A stretch of 64,000 bases of DNA from Sipunculus nudus (taxonomy: Eukaryota > Annelida > Sipuncula > Golfingiida > Sipunculidae): positions 54,607,118-54,671,117 of the forward strand of contig CM049317.1 in assembly GCA_026874595.1 (NCBI GenBank), given 5' to 3'. A program made the position numbers and the translations under genes. The notes under the pieces were generated by a model. The model had not been told where the DNA came from. It ran no database searches and was given only the letters and a program-made list of their open reading frames with translations. Below are positions 11,234 to 22,070 of this stretch, one piece after another. Within the stretch, counting starts at the first letter, position 1. Every line of letters begins with the position of its first letter.

Positions 11234-11284
<51 letters not shown>
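11234..11284. repeat. (TA)n microsatellite
   Basis: About 25 TA repeats directly after the candidate poly(A) signal. Confidence 0.95.
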
Positions 11285-11286
<2 letters not shown>

Positions 11287-12430
11287 ATATAGATATAGAT
11301 ATATATGCTACTGAGAGAATTTTACACAAAAAGACTATATATATCAAGCTTTAGCTGTGGCCGCTAAATGTAATTAAGCATTCAAGTAAAAAGCATGTAT
11401 AAACTAACATAAAAATACATAGGAAATTCTCAAATTTCCATTTGAAATTTCTTTTATTTTGGGATTTGTATTGGACTTTGAATTTGACCTTGGCTCCAGA
11501 TGACTCAGACCTGAAGAAGGTGGACTTTTACTTCAACCTCAAGGACTTCGACTTGAACTCAGACTGAAGTGGCCTGGACCAGAACTTGAACTTCAATGGT
11601 GTGGACCCTACTGTGTCACTGGTATTGGGGAAGGAGTAGTGATGTTGCATCCTAGTATGTAATAGATGGCTTGTCACTGTAAAAGAGGTACTTTATTCAG
11701 GGATCAAATCTGTGCTTTTAACCACGATGAAGAAAATAATTCCAGGGTAGCATTATCATCACTAGCTTGGATCATCACTTTGATGGATTAAATATGAACT
11801 TTTTCATGACATTTCATACTATTTAATTCCTCATGTTTCAAGGTCAAGAAAAAGCATGCGTGACTGTGTACTGTTTCATGGTTCAGAAATCAATAATGTT
11901 TTCATCATTGATTTATGTCACTACATTTTAAGATCAGCAAGTCAAATACATGACAATGTTTAAATGATCAATTTTTGTACCACATTTTTGCCATTGTATT
12001 GACTTGTATTAGTAATTTATTGGTTTAAGTGCAGCACAGGTGACCTCCCTTAGACTGGCATTGCACATGTTATATTTTCTTGTGATGTTGTCAAGTTCCC
12101 CCCCCCCCCTACCTTAAGCGTGCCTGCTGACCAGTCAATCAAGGGTATTCTGTTTGCATGAGAAACATTAAGAAGGACCATCTCTTAAGAAATCAGTCTG
12201 AGTTGAGTCACTAATACTGCGCTTTCAACATGCTATTTAAGGTGCCTCGGTGCACACTCATGCAGTGTAAAAAAATACCAGATTGATTTTGAAAGAATGA
12301 TGATGAAACTGTTTAAAAACTGTGGTTGGCATTTCATTTTTAAATGTGAGGGTTTACACATATTTAGGAAGGGAAATTATTGTGAAAAAATAATTTTGTA
12401 TTATCTGCCAGTAATGAACAAGAATTTCTG
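11285..12430. other. Intergenic DNA 3' of the NEMP1-like gene
   Basis: Shows a loose GACTT/GGACTT-rich stretch (11440-11610) resembling a degenerate simple repeat and a short C run at about 12099. No coding signal was found. Confidence 0.5.
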
Positions 12431-12432
12431 TA

Positions 12433-12583
12433 CAGTGAACCCTGTGTTATGAGACCACCCATGGAACTGGCCAAAAGATGTCTTAATTCATATAAGACAG
12501 GTCAGTCATGACCAATATGGATGCGTTTGGTTAACCCCAGGGTGGTCTTAATAGACAGGTGGTCTTTCAGACAGGTTCCACTG
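12433..12583. mobile_element. Tc1/mariner-type MITE, 151 bp
   Basis: The ends are inverted: CAGTGAACCCTGTGTTATGAGACCACC against the complement of GGTGGTCTTTCAGACAGGTTCCACTG, roughly 27 bases with mismatches. A TA dinucleotide sits on each side (12431-12432 and 12584-12585), the mariner signature. There is no coding capacity. A relative may lie at 49722-49840, where CAGTGAGACCTGTATAA and TCTTAATTCAT recur. Confidence 0.75.
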
Positions 12584-14235
12584 TACATACCTTAGGTCCT
12601 CATATTGTAAAGATTTTCCAAACATTATTTATAAAATAATGAATATACTCTGTGCAGGGTGCTCCGTTGTAAGAACGCAAAATATGAACCCTTGTGAAAA
12701 TTAACAAATTCCCTGCAAATTTCAGGTCAGCCACAGTATTTATGAAAGATAGATAGAGAGGTTATGGAGGACAATGTCTGTTGTATAATCTCATCCATGT
12801 TACCTCGCATACACATCCACTTATTGCGGTAACTGTAAAAAATTAAGTGCAGTTGACAATTAAAGGCCATTAGTTGTATATTCTCATGACAAAGTACAAT
12901 CATTACAAACTTACTAAGCATAAAATCAAGAGCTTTGAAATTCCTCATGTAACAGTATGTTCTGATTAGTACTTTGTATCATATTCACACTTGTCTAGCT
13001 TTAAAATTCGGAGAGAAAATTTGTATTTTCAGACAAATATATTTCATGTATTTTCAATTATTCAGATCTTTCATGATTTTTTTATGGGCCCATTTCTTTA
13101 TTTATTCATTTATTCCTTTTTTATAAGGGAAGTGTATAGATCAGACAGTGGCCCGATGCAAGTTTTTGAAAATCCTTTAAAATCATGAAATTTGAAATGT
13201 GAAATGCACATAAATTAATTTAAAAATCCTGAAATTATTGGAACTGTACAGAAAGACAGAATGAAACTAAAAATCTACATTTGAATGAATGCAAGCTCTC
13301 ACCATTTACTTATTTATCTAATATTCCCAGGCTCATTTGTGCATAATTGACAGTACATTTGTGATTACTCCTTGTTGACTTTCTTGGATCCTGATCCCAT
13401 GCCAGAACCACACCAAATTCCTATTGATTCAGAATTTTTTTTTTACTCCATTAAAAGCTTCCAGAGGTTTATATATATTTATGGTATAAAGTACATGAAC
13501 CATTAAAAAGGGGATCTAATTTAAGTTATTTAAAGGACAGGATACATGGAAAACGTAGTTTTCAATTAGTGGATGTGGATATCTTGGTTGTGCTCAAGCT
13601 TTAACTGGTACTCATTCATAACTGTATCATGACTTTGGAATCAATGTAATTGCTGACTTTCAGTCCTAGGGTTCCACAGTACACTGGGGTTGTATTGTGT
13701 GTATCATTAATTCGTCAGTTAATGAGAAAATAAACTTTTCTAGTCATGTTTAGGGAGCCATTGACAATCTTGTACTACAGCTATCACTTATTCATGGAAA
13801 AAAAGTCACTGTTACTTTGTTTGTTGACAAGCAGAAAAAAGTTTCACTCAGAGTGAGGTGTCACGAGTAACCTCTTGAGTATAATACATTATATGTATCA
13901 ATTTGCGCTGATTATATATACTACTTCTAGAAATGTTTATATCCAGCTATATTGTACATTGGTAAACAGTGACCCAAATGGTATATGACTTTATTCATAA
14001 GTTTTAAATTTAGTTATAATAACCAAGGAGTTTACAGGGCCCTGTCTTATCCTGTTTAGGTTCACAATACTGAAAACTTACTCTGCTTGGTCAGAGATGT
14101 ATATGTACTGCTTATAGCCTAGTGAAGTGTTATGCAGCACAGAAAGTTTTATGAGGCATGGGTCATGCATGGCATCGCGAGGCAAAGCTGAGCGAATCAA
14201 GTGATTGACACACGCCAAGTAATACTTAATGCAAA
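12584..14235. other. Intergenic, AT-rich, no feature supported
   Basis: Both strands were read. Open frames are short and of low complexity. No repeat copy, RNA gene or splice-flanked exon could be supported. Confidence 0.5.
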
Positions 14236-14406
14236 CCACTAACTTGTTACAGTTTCGTCCACTCATGTCTGCGGACTTCATCAGACTGTGGGACCACTAC
14301 TGCGCGCCAGTAGGAGGCATTTTGTCGTGATGAGCCGGTTTTGAGTTATCCAACAGTCTAATGAAGTCTTCTAACACAAGTGGACGAAACTTTCACAAGT
14401 TAGTGG
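14236..14406. repeat. Long inverted repeat, ~55 bp arms
   Basis: The left arm (14236-14291, CCACTAACTTG...GTTTCGTCCACT...GACTTCAT.AGACTGT) pairs with the complement of 14351-14406 at roughly 80 percent, around a ~60 base loop. The two halves share AGTTTCGTCCACT and GACTTCAT as uninterrupted blocks. It could be a foldback MITE or form a hairpin RNA. No target duplication was found. Confidence 0.7.
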
Positions 14407-16584
14407 CTGTTCATAAGAATATTTAAAGCTTGTATTTTACTAAACCAGCCTTGTGCAATTTAAATAGCGAGTCGAGGGTTCAGAAAGACTAGCATTTTGC
14501 ATATGAAAATTATGAACCAGTTGTATGGATATTTCATTGAACAAGCAAAATACCTTCATTTTTATACGGGCAAGTATGCTTGTATAAATCATTTTATATT
14601 TCAAGATTATATATCGATTGAATCCAGATTGAATGGTTCCAGATTAGAAGTAGGTGTCGAAAAGTAGAAAGAGTAGAAAAGGAATGTCACTGGTAATCTA
14701 TCTGAACACAATTTTACTTATGTGTTTGTCAGTTATTGTCATATATTGTTCCTGAGATATAAAGGAACTCCTGCTCTTTCTCCCACTATGGATGTCAGTC
14801 CATTGTCATATTCGTTTATCAAATTAATCATTCACAAAGTCCATGCAGTTGCAAGGCCAACTTTATCAAGGAAAAACTAGAATATGCCTTGAGACCATTT
14901 TCGCCTTTTAACCAGAGTAAGGACGTTTATTAAAATAAATGAGTGTAAAAAAGCATGTAGATTTTAAAAATTGTCAACCATTCAAAGGCTGACAATTCTC
15001 CGCGGACTGTATAATAGAAATGTCCAGTTTTCGAATTTAAAAAATATTTGAGACAACTATCCAAACATCGTTTTTGGTGGTCAGATTATCAAAGACGTTC
15101 CAATGATTTTAAATACTATGAGATTATTCTCAAATCCAAGATATTTACAGTTTAATCCATAATTATAACAAAAAATAATATCTTTATACATTATTTGTAC
15201 TCCTATTTTGCCACCTATCTCTCTAGTTAAAATGATAAACTTTGGAAACGCTTTTACTTTTAAGAAAAGATTTTTCTAATCCTGAAATTTATTTTTATTC
15301 AAATAAAAAAAATAAGACAAGGTTTCAATAAGCAAACTTAAATAGGAAAAACTTGTCGTAATTGAGAATTGTTGATCAGTTTCGCTCTAGATCCCAGCAA
15401 ACAATTCTCTTTGGGCATTTTTAAACAGTTGTGACCTTATGGCATCTCATTACTAATGAAAACATGTCAGATTATTGTTGTTTTGAAACAAAATATATAT
15501 ATATATATATATAATAAAGTTGATATAATTAACTCCTTGCAGTTCAAAGTTAGGTAAGAATATGACAGATAGCGCTTTGTGTGATATTTCTAATGAAATG
15601 AAAGTTTGTAAACTTATATAAATGCACAAATAAAAGTATTAAAATCGTGATATATTATATGGGGGTTCAGATTCCGCGCACCAAATTATTACATGTTCAT
15701 TTGTCAAAGGTAATTACATGGAAAGTATGTACTTAAGAGCGTTGCCTTTCCAGTTATCTATTCATGTTCTGCAGAGTTTAAGTAAGGGTACCTTTCAGTG
15801 CATGCAGAAATTACCTACGAGGGCCAAACACAACCCATATGTGCTTTCTTACGAGCTATCAACCATTGCATATTTGTCCAGAACCAAGACACATCCGCAC
15901 GTGGGTCCCCGACAAAAAAAAACATCACTGCTTGGTTAAAAAAGATTGTCCCGCACGGGGACCCGTTCGAATGGAATGTGAGTAATGAGAGTATATTTTT
16001 TTGGTTTCCTCGCACAGGGGTTCGCATGTATTGAAAGGCACACTAAATGTAATAGTTACGTAGAATTTGTGAGATGCATATAGAAGGTCCCATGTTCAAA
16101 ATTGTAATTTGAATTACATTGTAAGGAGTACATTGTATATTGTAAGGAGACATCCCAAGTATGAACCGCAATTAAATTGAAACAAAATCAAATAAATTTT
16201 ATATATTTTACGGATTATTTTTTTTTTAACAATGTTGGTATTTCTGTGAGCATATGCAGTTTGGTGATGGATGAAGTGAGTTGTTCAGGGAGCCGTAAAT
16301 TAGTTATATACTAGTAATAAGAGGTGAATCCAGAATGGATTTCGTCCTTGCACAGACCCGGCAGACCCCAATAAAGACAAGTAAACAATATTGTTGCTTG
16401 TGTGGCAAAAATAATCCACTTTTGCTGGTCTATTGCAAAGGTGGGATAATAGGGATATTTCTTGCGAATGCCAAACAACACTTCCGTTCTTGAAAAAAAA
16501 TGGCGTCCAATAACAGACGTACTGGTGCAGAGCGGTAGCGGCACCTGGCGTCTGTTGGAGAGACTACGCAAGTTAGCGTACTCG
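14407..16584. other. Intergenic, no feature supported
   Basis: AT-rich DNA with one short (TA)n tract at 15493-15513. The overlapping open frames at 15700-16030 are short, lack recognisable domains and show no splice context. The 100-codon minus-strand frame at 16311-16613 is also unrecognised and runs into the edge of the minisatellite. Confidence 0.5.
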
Positions 16585-17470
16585 ATCTGTCTACCTGACA
16601 CAAGATGGCGCACTCTACCTATCTACCAATCCAGCTGACACATGGTGGCGCCCTCTACCCCTCTATCTGGCACACGGTGGCGCATTCTATCTGTCGACCT
16701 GACACCCGGTGCCGCACACTACCTGTCTACCTGTGACACGGCTGTGCACTCCACCTGTGTACTTCACGCACGGTGGCGCATTAAACCTGTGTACTTGATA
16801 CATGGTGTCGCCCTCTACCAGTCTACTTGAAACACGTTGGCGCACTCTACCCCTCTACATGACACACGGTGGCGCCATCTATCCCTCTACCTGACAATGG
16901 TGGCGCCTTCTACCCCTCTACCTAACATAAGGTTGCGCCTTCTACCCCTCTACCTAACATAAGGTTGCGCCGTCTACCCCTCTACCTAACATAAGGTTGC
17001 GCCTTCTACCCCTCTACCTAACATAAGGTTGCGCCTTCTACCCCTCTACCTAACACACGGTGACGCTATCTGCCTGTCGACCTTACACACGGTGGCGCTC
17101 TCTACATATCTACCTGGCACATTGTATCGCCCTCTGCTCGCCTATTTTACAAACAATTGCGCTTCCTACCCCTCTTCCTGTCAGTCATTGGCCCACTCTA
17201 CCTGTCTACCTGGCACACGCTAGCGCACTCTACCTGTCTACCTGGCACACGCTGGCGCACTCTACCTGTCTACTTGACACAAGGTAGCGCACTCTTGTCT
17301 GTCTACCTGACACAAGGGGGGGGGGGGGATTCTACCTGTCTACCTGCAACACGCTGTCGCACTCTACCTGTCTACTTTACATAAGGTAACGAACTCTGTC
17401 TTTCCACTTGACACACGATGGCGCCCTCTTACTGTCTACTTGACACACGGTTGTGCACTCTACACCTCTA
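16585..17470. repeat. Minisatellite, ~35 bp unit with GGCGCC core
   Basis: About twenty-odd imperfect units of the form TACCTGNCACACGGTGGCGC followed by CCTCTACCTGTC. Four nearly identical units (CTAACATAAGGTTGCGCC type) stand together at 16915-17056, a recent local expansion. Read on the minus strand the best units give CAGGTAGAGGGCGC, which agrees with 12 of 14 positions of the CTCF consensus CCASYAGRKGGCRS. A run of eleven G lies at about 17317-17328. Confidence 0.9.
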
Positions 17471-17607
17471 ACTGAAGCAATATATCTCGATATTGAACAT
17501 ACCTGCCGCACTACAACCATATTGCCACTTAGCCATAAATATTTTGTTACCGTGGTCTGCAAGACACACGTTGGCGCACCGTACCATACACACAGTGACG
17601 ATCCTGC

Positions 17608-17982
17608 CAGAAACGCGATGGCGCTCCCTACCAGAAACACGACCCTAATAGAAACACGATGGCGCTCCCTACCAGAAACACGATGGCGAACCATATCAGA
17701 CACACGATGGCGCCCCCTACCAGAAACACGACCCTACCAGAAACACGATGGCGCTCCCTACCAGAAACACGATGGCGCCCCCAGCAGAAACACGACCCTA
17801 CCAGAAACACGATGGCGCTCCCCACCAGAAACACGATGGCAAACCCTATCAGACACACGATGGCGCCCCCTACCAGAAACACGATAGCGCAGCCTACAAG
17901 AAACACGATGGCGCACCCTACCAGAAACACGATGGTACACCCTACCAGAAACACGATGGCGCACCCTACCGGACACAGTGAC
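17608..17982. repeat. Minisatellite, 24 bp unit (16 units, three shortened to 17 bp)
   Basis: The unit is CAGAAACACGATGGCGCNCCCTAC. Three units lack seven bases (CAGAAACACGACCCTA). The order of variants (CTCC, then AACC.ATC, then AGACACACG..CCCC) repeats, so a higher-order period of three to four units exists. The core is again GGCGC; the CCCC variants read on the minus strand give CTGGTAGGGGGCGC. As 24 is a multiple of three and the unit lacks stops, long repetitive frames are open on both strands; these are not genes. Confidence 0.93.
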
Positions 17983-19615
17983 GAATGGAGATGCTGCTCT
18001 GCCTTACACACGGTCACAGTCTTCTTCTCTTTATCTCACAAGGTGTAATCTGTCTGACGTAAAAGGAAACGCATAGTGGCGCCCGTTAAACTATGACACG
18101 TTATTCTCTGGAATTCGCTACACGGTGGCGCCCTCTATCTCACGTTGGCAGATCCCTCTGACTGACACCCCTTCGTCTCATTATCCACTCAGGAGATTGA
18201 TCTAGGTAATGTCAATATTAAACCTCTGGTCATCCGCACTGCTTCCACTCCGAAATTGAGCCATTTTACACTAACCAAGGTAATGAGCAAATACAGGGCA
18301 CTGATCGACGCAATTCGTTTAAGGTTTGGCAAAATATGAAATATGTCAAACGATAAAATACTTGATGTTGGTTTCTGACCCACTTTCATTGTTTACGTTG
18401 TGTACAACATGCGACTCGAGACCTATAGACGAATCATCTGTGTGGACATTGGCAGTGTGCATGAGTGTGGGCACGGGGGTGCCACTCTTCCTGACCGCCT
18501 ATTCCTGGCAGCTTGCCATGTTCCTTTTTTCTTGTCTGCTGACTAACAGCTGTCTCAAGAGAACTGTCTCAAGTCTTTAAATAGGTCAGTTATCTTATAA
18601 TTGCTATTTTTATTTAATAATACAAGCGTGTCAAGACGTACGGTATATTCATAAGTGAACATGCTTTGTTCTGAGTAAAAAGGCCTCTGATCTTAGTTTT
18701 CAAAATTCTCACCAGATGGCGATGCCGGAAACTATTTTGCATCTGCCATTACTCAAAACAAATATTCCAATACGTTTTCATCCCAGTCTGATCATTGAGT
18801 TTGCTCTGGTGTCATTCGTTGGTGATTCTGGGATCCAGAGGCGGAACATTTAAGACAAGGCTTACTTTGAAACTGAGAAGATTTGCAAGCAATGCTAAAT
18901 ATACGAAAAAACAGCATTTTGAAAACAAGTGAAGGCTCCATTCTAGAATGGAGCTACCTCTGCTTTTTTCTCTCACATCAGTTCTAGGGGCGGACCTAGG
19001 AGTCAAGAAGGAGGGGTTAAATCTATACACTTGTGGACTAATACCTTTAGAAAAAGTCCATAACTCAGAAAAGTATGATTAAGCTTTAACGATATATAAC
19101 TATTAGTTGTTTTATGTATAAGCTTACGCTTTTGGTTTATTTTAGCTGTATATAGGAGATCCAGGCATACCGACTAACTCTCCCCAAATGCACCTGTTTC
19201 ATACGGGTAATGGTACTTTGTGTGAGTAAGCACAGTCCGCAGTAATCTGTTCACCAAACCATGACTCTGCTAATCAGAGTTTCTGGAAACATTTTATATC
19301 CTTGTAATATTTTAAGCTAAAAAAAAGAGAAAAGGTTCACTTATTAATTGTTTTATACCTGCAGATTAGAGTGTGCGGTAATGAAACTTAAGGTTAACAT
19401 GACTGATTTTTTCATATATTAAAAATTACTTTCATACTTTAATTTTCTTAGCAGTTATTTAGTGTCTAGAAAGGTTTCCCTCAATATTACATGCTAAGTG
19501 GGATGGAGGGGGGGGGGGAGGGGTTTTACTTCATGAATATCTATTATTTAACATATTTAGTCTTTGAACAGGCCCCTTTAAAATAGGAAAGGTCTGCTGT
19601 ATAAGATAATTTCTA
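17983..19615. other. Intergenic DNA with isolated GGCGCC units and repeat scraps
   Basis: Two isolated relatives of the minisatellite unit lie at 18075-18085 and 18122-18140 (CACGGTGGCGCCCTCTA). A scrap with GGGATCCAGAGGCGGA at about 18830 and GGGGCGGACCTAGGA at 18987 resembles the terminal sequence of the element at 27130. No coding signal was found. Confidence 0.5.
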
Positions 19616-19629
19616 CCTGTAGGGGGCGC
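19616..19629 (+). promoter_or_regulatory. Isolated CTCF-like motif
   Basis: CCTGTAGGGGGCGC matches 13 of 14 positions of CCASYAGRKGGCRS (third base differs). It is a single copy outside the arrays. Sequence match only; no binding evidence. Confidence 0.35.
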
Positions 19630-19983
19630 AGGTAAAACTCTTAAATCCTCCGCTGGATCGGCCACTGTCTTGTCCAGACATCGGTTTCTACCGGTGAACT
19701 TTTTTCTTGGTGATGTATTTGCAGCGTCTGTAACCGAACGGTAAAGAGAGCAACTCCATGACAGTGCTTAATGTCCGACTGTCCTAGGGTGCTCCCTTCA
19801 TCGTCGGTACTGATCTCCGATTTTCCTGCCTGTTCTCTTCGGGTTTCGTTTTTCAAATGTTCGACATTTTCTTCGGCATCTATGGCCTATTATGTTTACA
19901 TCTTCAATCCTTGAATTATCAATGCTTTTTTTTTTATAGAATTAGATATATGAAAGATAAGTAAAAGAAACATGTAATAATTA

Positions 19984-20009
19984 TAGAATTATCCAATTGG
20001 ATAATTCTA
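19984..20009. repeat. Perfect 26 bp palindrome
   Basis: Thirteen bases TAGAATTATCCAA are followed at once by their exact complement, with no spacer. It could be a dimeric protein site or a small cruciform. Confidence 0.85.
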
Positions 20010-20351
20010 CATAGAACATAAATAATAAAATGCTTTTCTTTTATATTCAAGTAAATATTAAACACTACTGTTCTAGCTACTTATTTTATAAAGGAGATTA
20101 AGATAAGACTATATTAAGATATTTTTGCATAACATATCCATGTCAAGACTGCTTACACTTTGTGACCTGCTGGCAGTGGTCCACACGTGACGCTGAAAGT
20201 AGTCGCCAGAAATATAACCTGACATTTGGCGAGACAGTACATTTATTTTTTTTCTGCTAGTGGTAACTGTCTTTGTTGCTTTCTGACTTGACCTGGACAG
20301 ATTCGTAAAAAAATTAGGTAGATTTTTTTGAACCTATATATATATATTTTA

Positions 20352-20352
<1 letters not shown>

Positions 20353-20421
<69 letters not shown>

Positions 20422-20424
20422 TGT
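20353..20424. repeat. (TA)n then (TGTA)n microsatellite
   Basis: About 20 TA repeats pass into about seven TGTA repeats. Confidence 0.95.
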
Positions 20425-21883
20425 GTATAGTGCAGCTGCACTGGTTATCTAAAAATGAATCCAGTAGGTCGCTGAACAAATATAACTAGTTCCTATGCAT
20501 CACGCTAGGTGCCATTTGTGTGTGTGTTTTAACAGGTCATTAGTCTTTCTTTTAGTCCCGATAACAGTCGGGGCCCTTAACAAAGTGATCATTATCCATT
20601 ATGGATCAAAAACATGATCAAATCTGCAGCAAATTTGATGTTTCACATCTGGCTTGCTTTGTTGTAAGCCGACCATAGCGCCCTCTGGTTTTCAAACAAA
20701 CTCTCATTTTGTCACAAGTCTGAAATTTCAAAACTCTTATTCGTTTTCCAAAGCGTGACAAAAGGGTGTGCAATCAAGCCGTGTCCCCAATACGTATAGT
20801 TAAAGTTATAACGAACTCACTGACTATTTCTCTCACTTCAGCAAGTCTATAAATATATATTTGTTACATAATTCTAAACCTACAATCTTGTTAAATGTTA
20901 AATATTTATGCCTTATGAAATGTGAAGTGGTGTATATTTTTTTCTTTCAAACATGAATGTATTTTGTTAGGTATTGATTCGCAGCATTTTTTTGTATCAA
21001 CATTTGTAATGATACTTACGGTACTTGTTCTGTCAAATACTCCGCCACAGAGTGTCTCCTTGTATCCATCAGAGATGTATTGCATGTGTTGCACACACGG
21101 ATACAAAAAAAATATGACTCGTTTCAAAATGGCTGAACAACCTTTGAGTAGGGACCGGTCTAAAACAAAGGTCATGCGTCAGTATTTGGAGATTATGTCA
21201 CGCCAGGTATATTAAACATGACATTTCCAGCCTCGTCATGTGAGGACCAGTTTAAGTACGCACACTCGCGTTAACATCAGTTGAAATATCGACCACCGCC
21301 TGAAGTCTTTGTCTTTTATTTAAGTAGATGGCAAACATACAGAGTATAATGATAAGATAATCCATTAGGCTGTTTGCACAAGCACTTGTAATACCAAAGA
21401 TACCAGTGTCGCAAATACAACCTGGAAACGACACCTTCCAAATAATTATTGTGCGAGTTTCATTTATTTGGATATTAGAATCACTAAGATATATAGCAAA
21501 TAAAAGCTAGGACATACATACTAACATTATGCAGTAATTTGACTTGAGTCCAAATATTACTTTTCTTCGAGCATGCGCACTGCGCGTATTGTCGTCTGCT
21601 GAGTTGGGGCCCAATAATCCGGTATCGCAGGCCAGTTTTGAGTGGTCTCTGATGAAAGCCAGAGACCCCCACAGGAACCTATCTGGTAAATATAAGGTAG
21701 TTCCTTTAATAATATGATTTTTTACTAAATGTAGTCTTTCTTTTGCAATGAAATGGAGTGTAAACATTCGCCGTCAGGTGTCGCTGGTTAAGTTATAAAG
21801 GTCTATTTGCATATTAAAAAAAAAGTATCACCCACAAGGAAAACTTTAACCTCTGAAGGAACAAATGCTGTGTCATACTACAT
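20425..21883. other. Intergenic, one CTCF-like motif, no gene supported
   Basis: A box with CCCGATAACAGTCGGGG at 20555-20573 resembles the opening of the ~300 bp-unit repeat at 2706. The frame at 20906-21175 (minus strand) contains a possible exon ending in a GTAAGT donor near 21018, but no family was recognised. Confidence 0.45.
20678..20691 (-). promoter_or_regulatory. Isolated CTCF-like motif
   Basis: The minus strand reads AAACCAGAGGGCGC, 12 of 14 positions of the CTCF consensus. Sequence match only. Confidence 0.28.
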
Positions 21884-22070
21884 TGTATTGTAAAATTGAA
21901 TATCTTGACTAAGTATATAGTTATTTTCGTATCCTCCGCCTTTCAAACTGCCAAGTCATTCAGTTACCATACATCATAAAGATTTACATATATTAATATA
22001 GGGGCATATATATCTAGAGTTCAGATATTCAATTTTACAATACCGTGCCTTATATTAATGTATGGTGATA
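21884..22070. repeat. Inverted repeat with nested inner arms
   Basis: GTATTGTAAAATTGAATATCT near 21885 returns as its complement at about 22022-22043. A second pair, CATATATTAATATAGG at about 21967 and its near-complement at about 22049, interleaves with it. This looks like a decayed foldback element. No target duplication was identified. Confidence 0.55.

Noticed and set aside
16585-17982. Possible CRISPR-like array
   Set aside because: The genome is eukaryotic, and the units are contiguous minisatellite repeats without unique spacers.
17453-18048. Long repetitive frames on both strands, up to 144 codons
   Set aside because: They are a product of a 24 bp unit without stop codons, open in several frames at once.
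20906-21175. Minus-strand segment with a GTAAGT donor that could be an exon
   Set aside because: No clear acceptor at the right place, no partner exons and no recognisable protein family.
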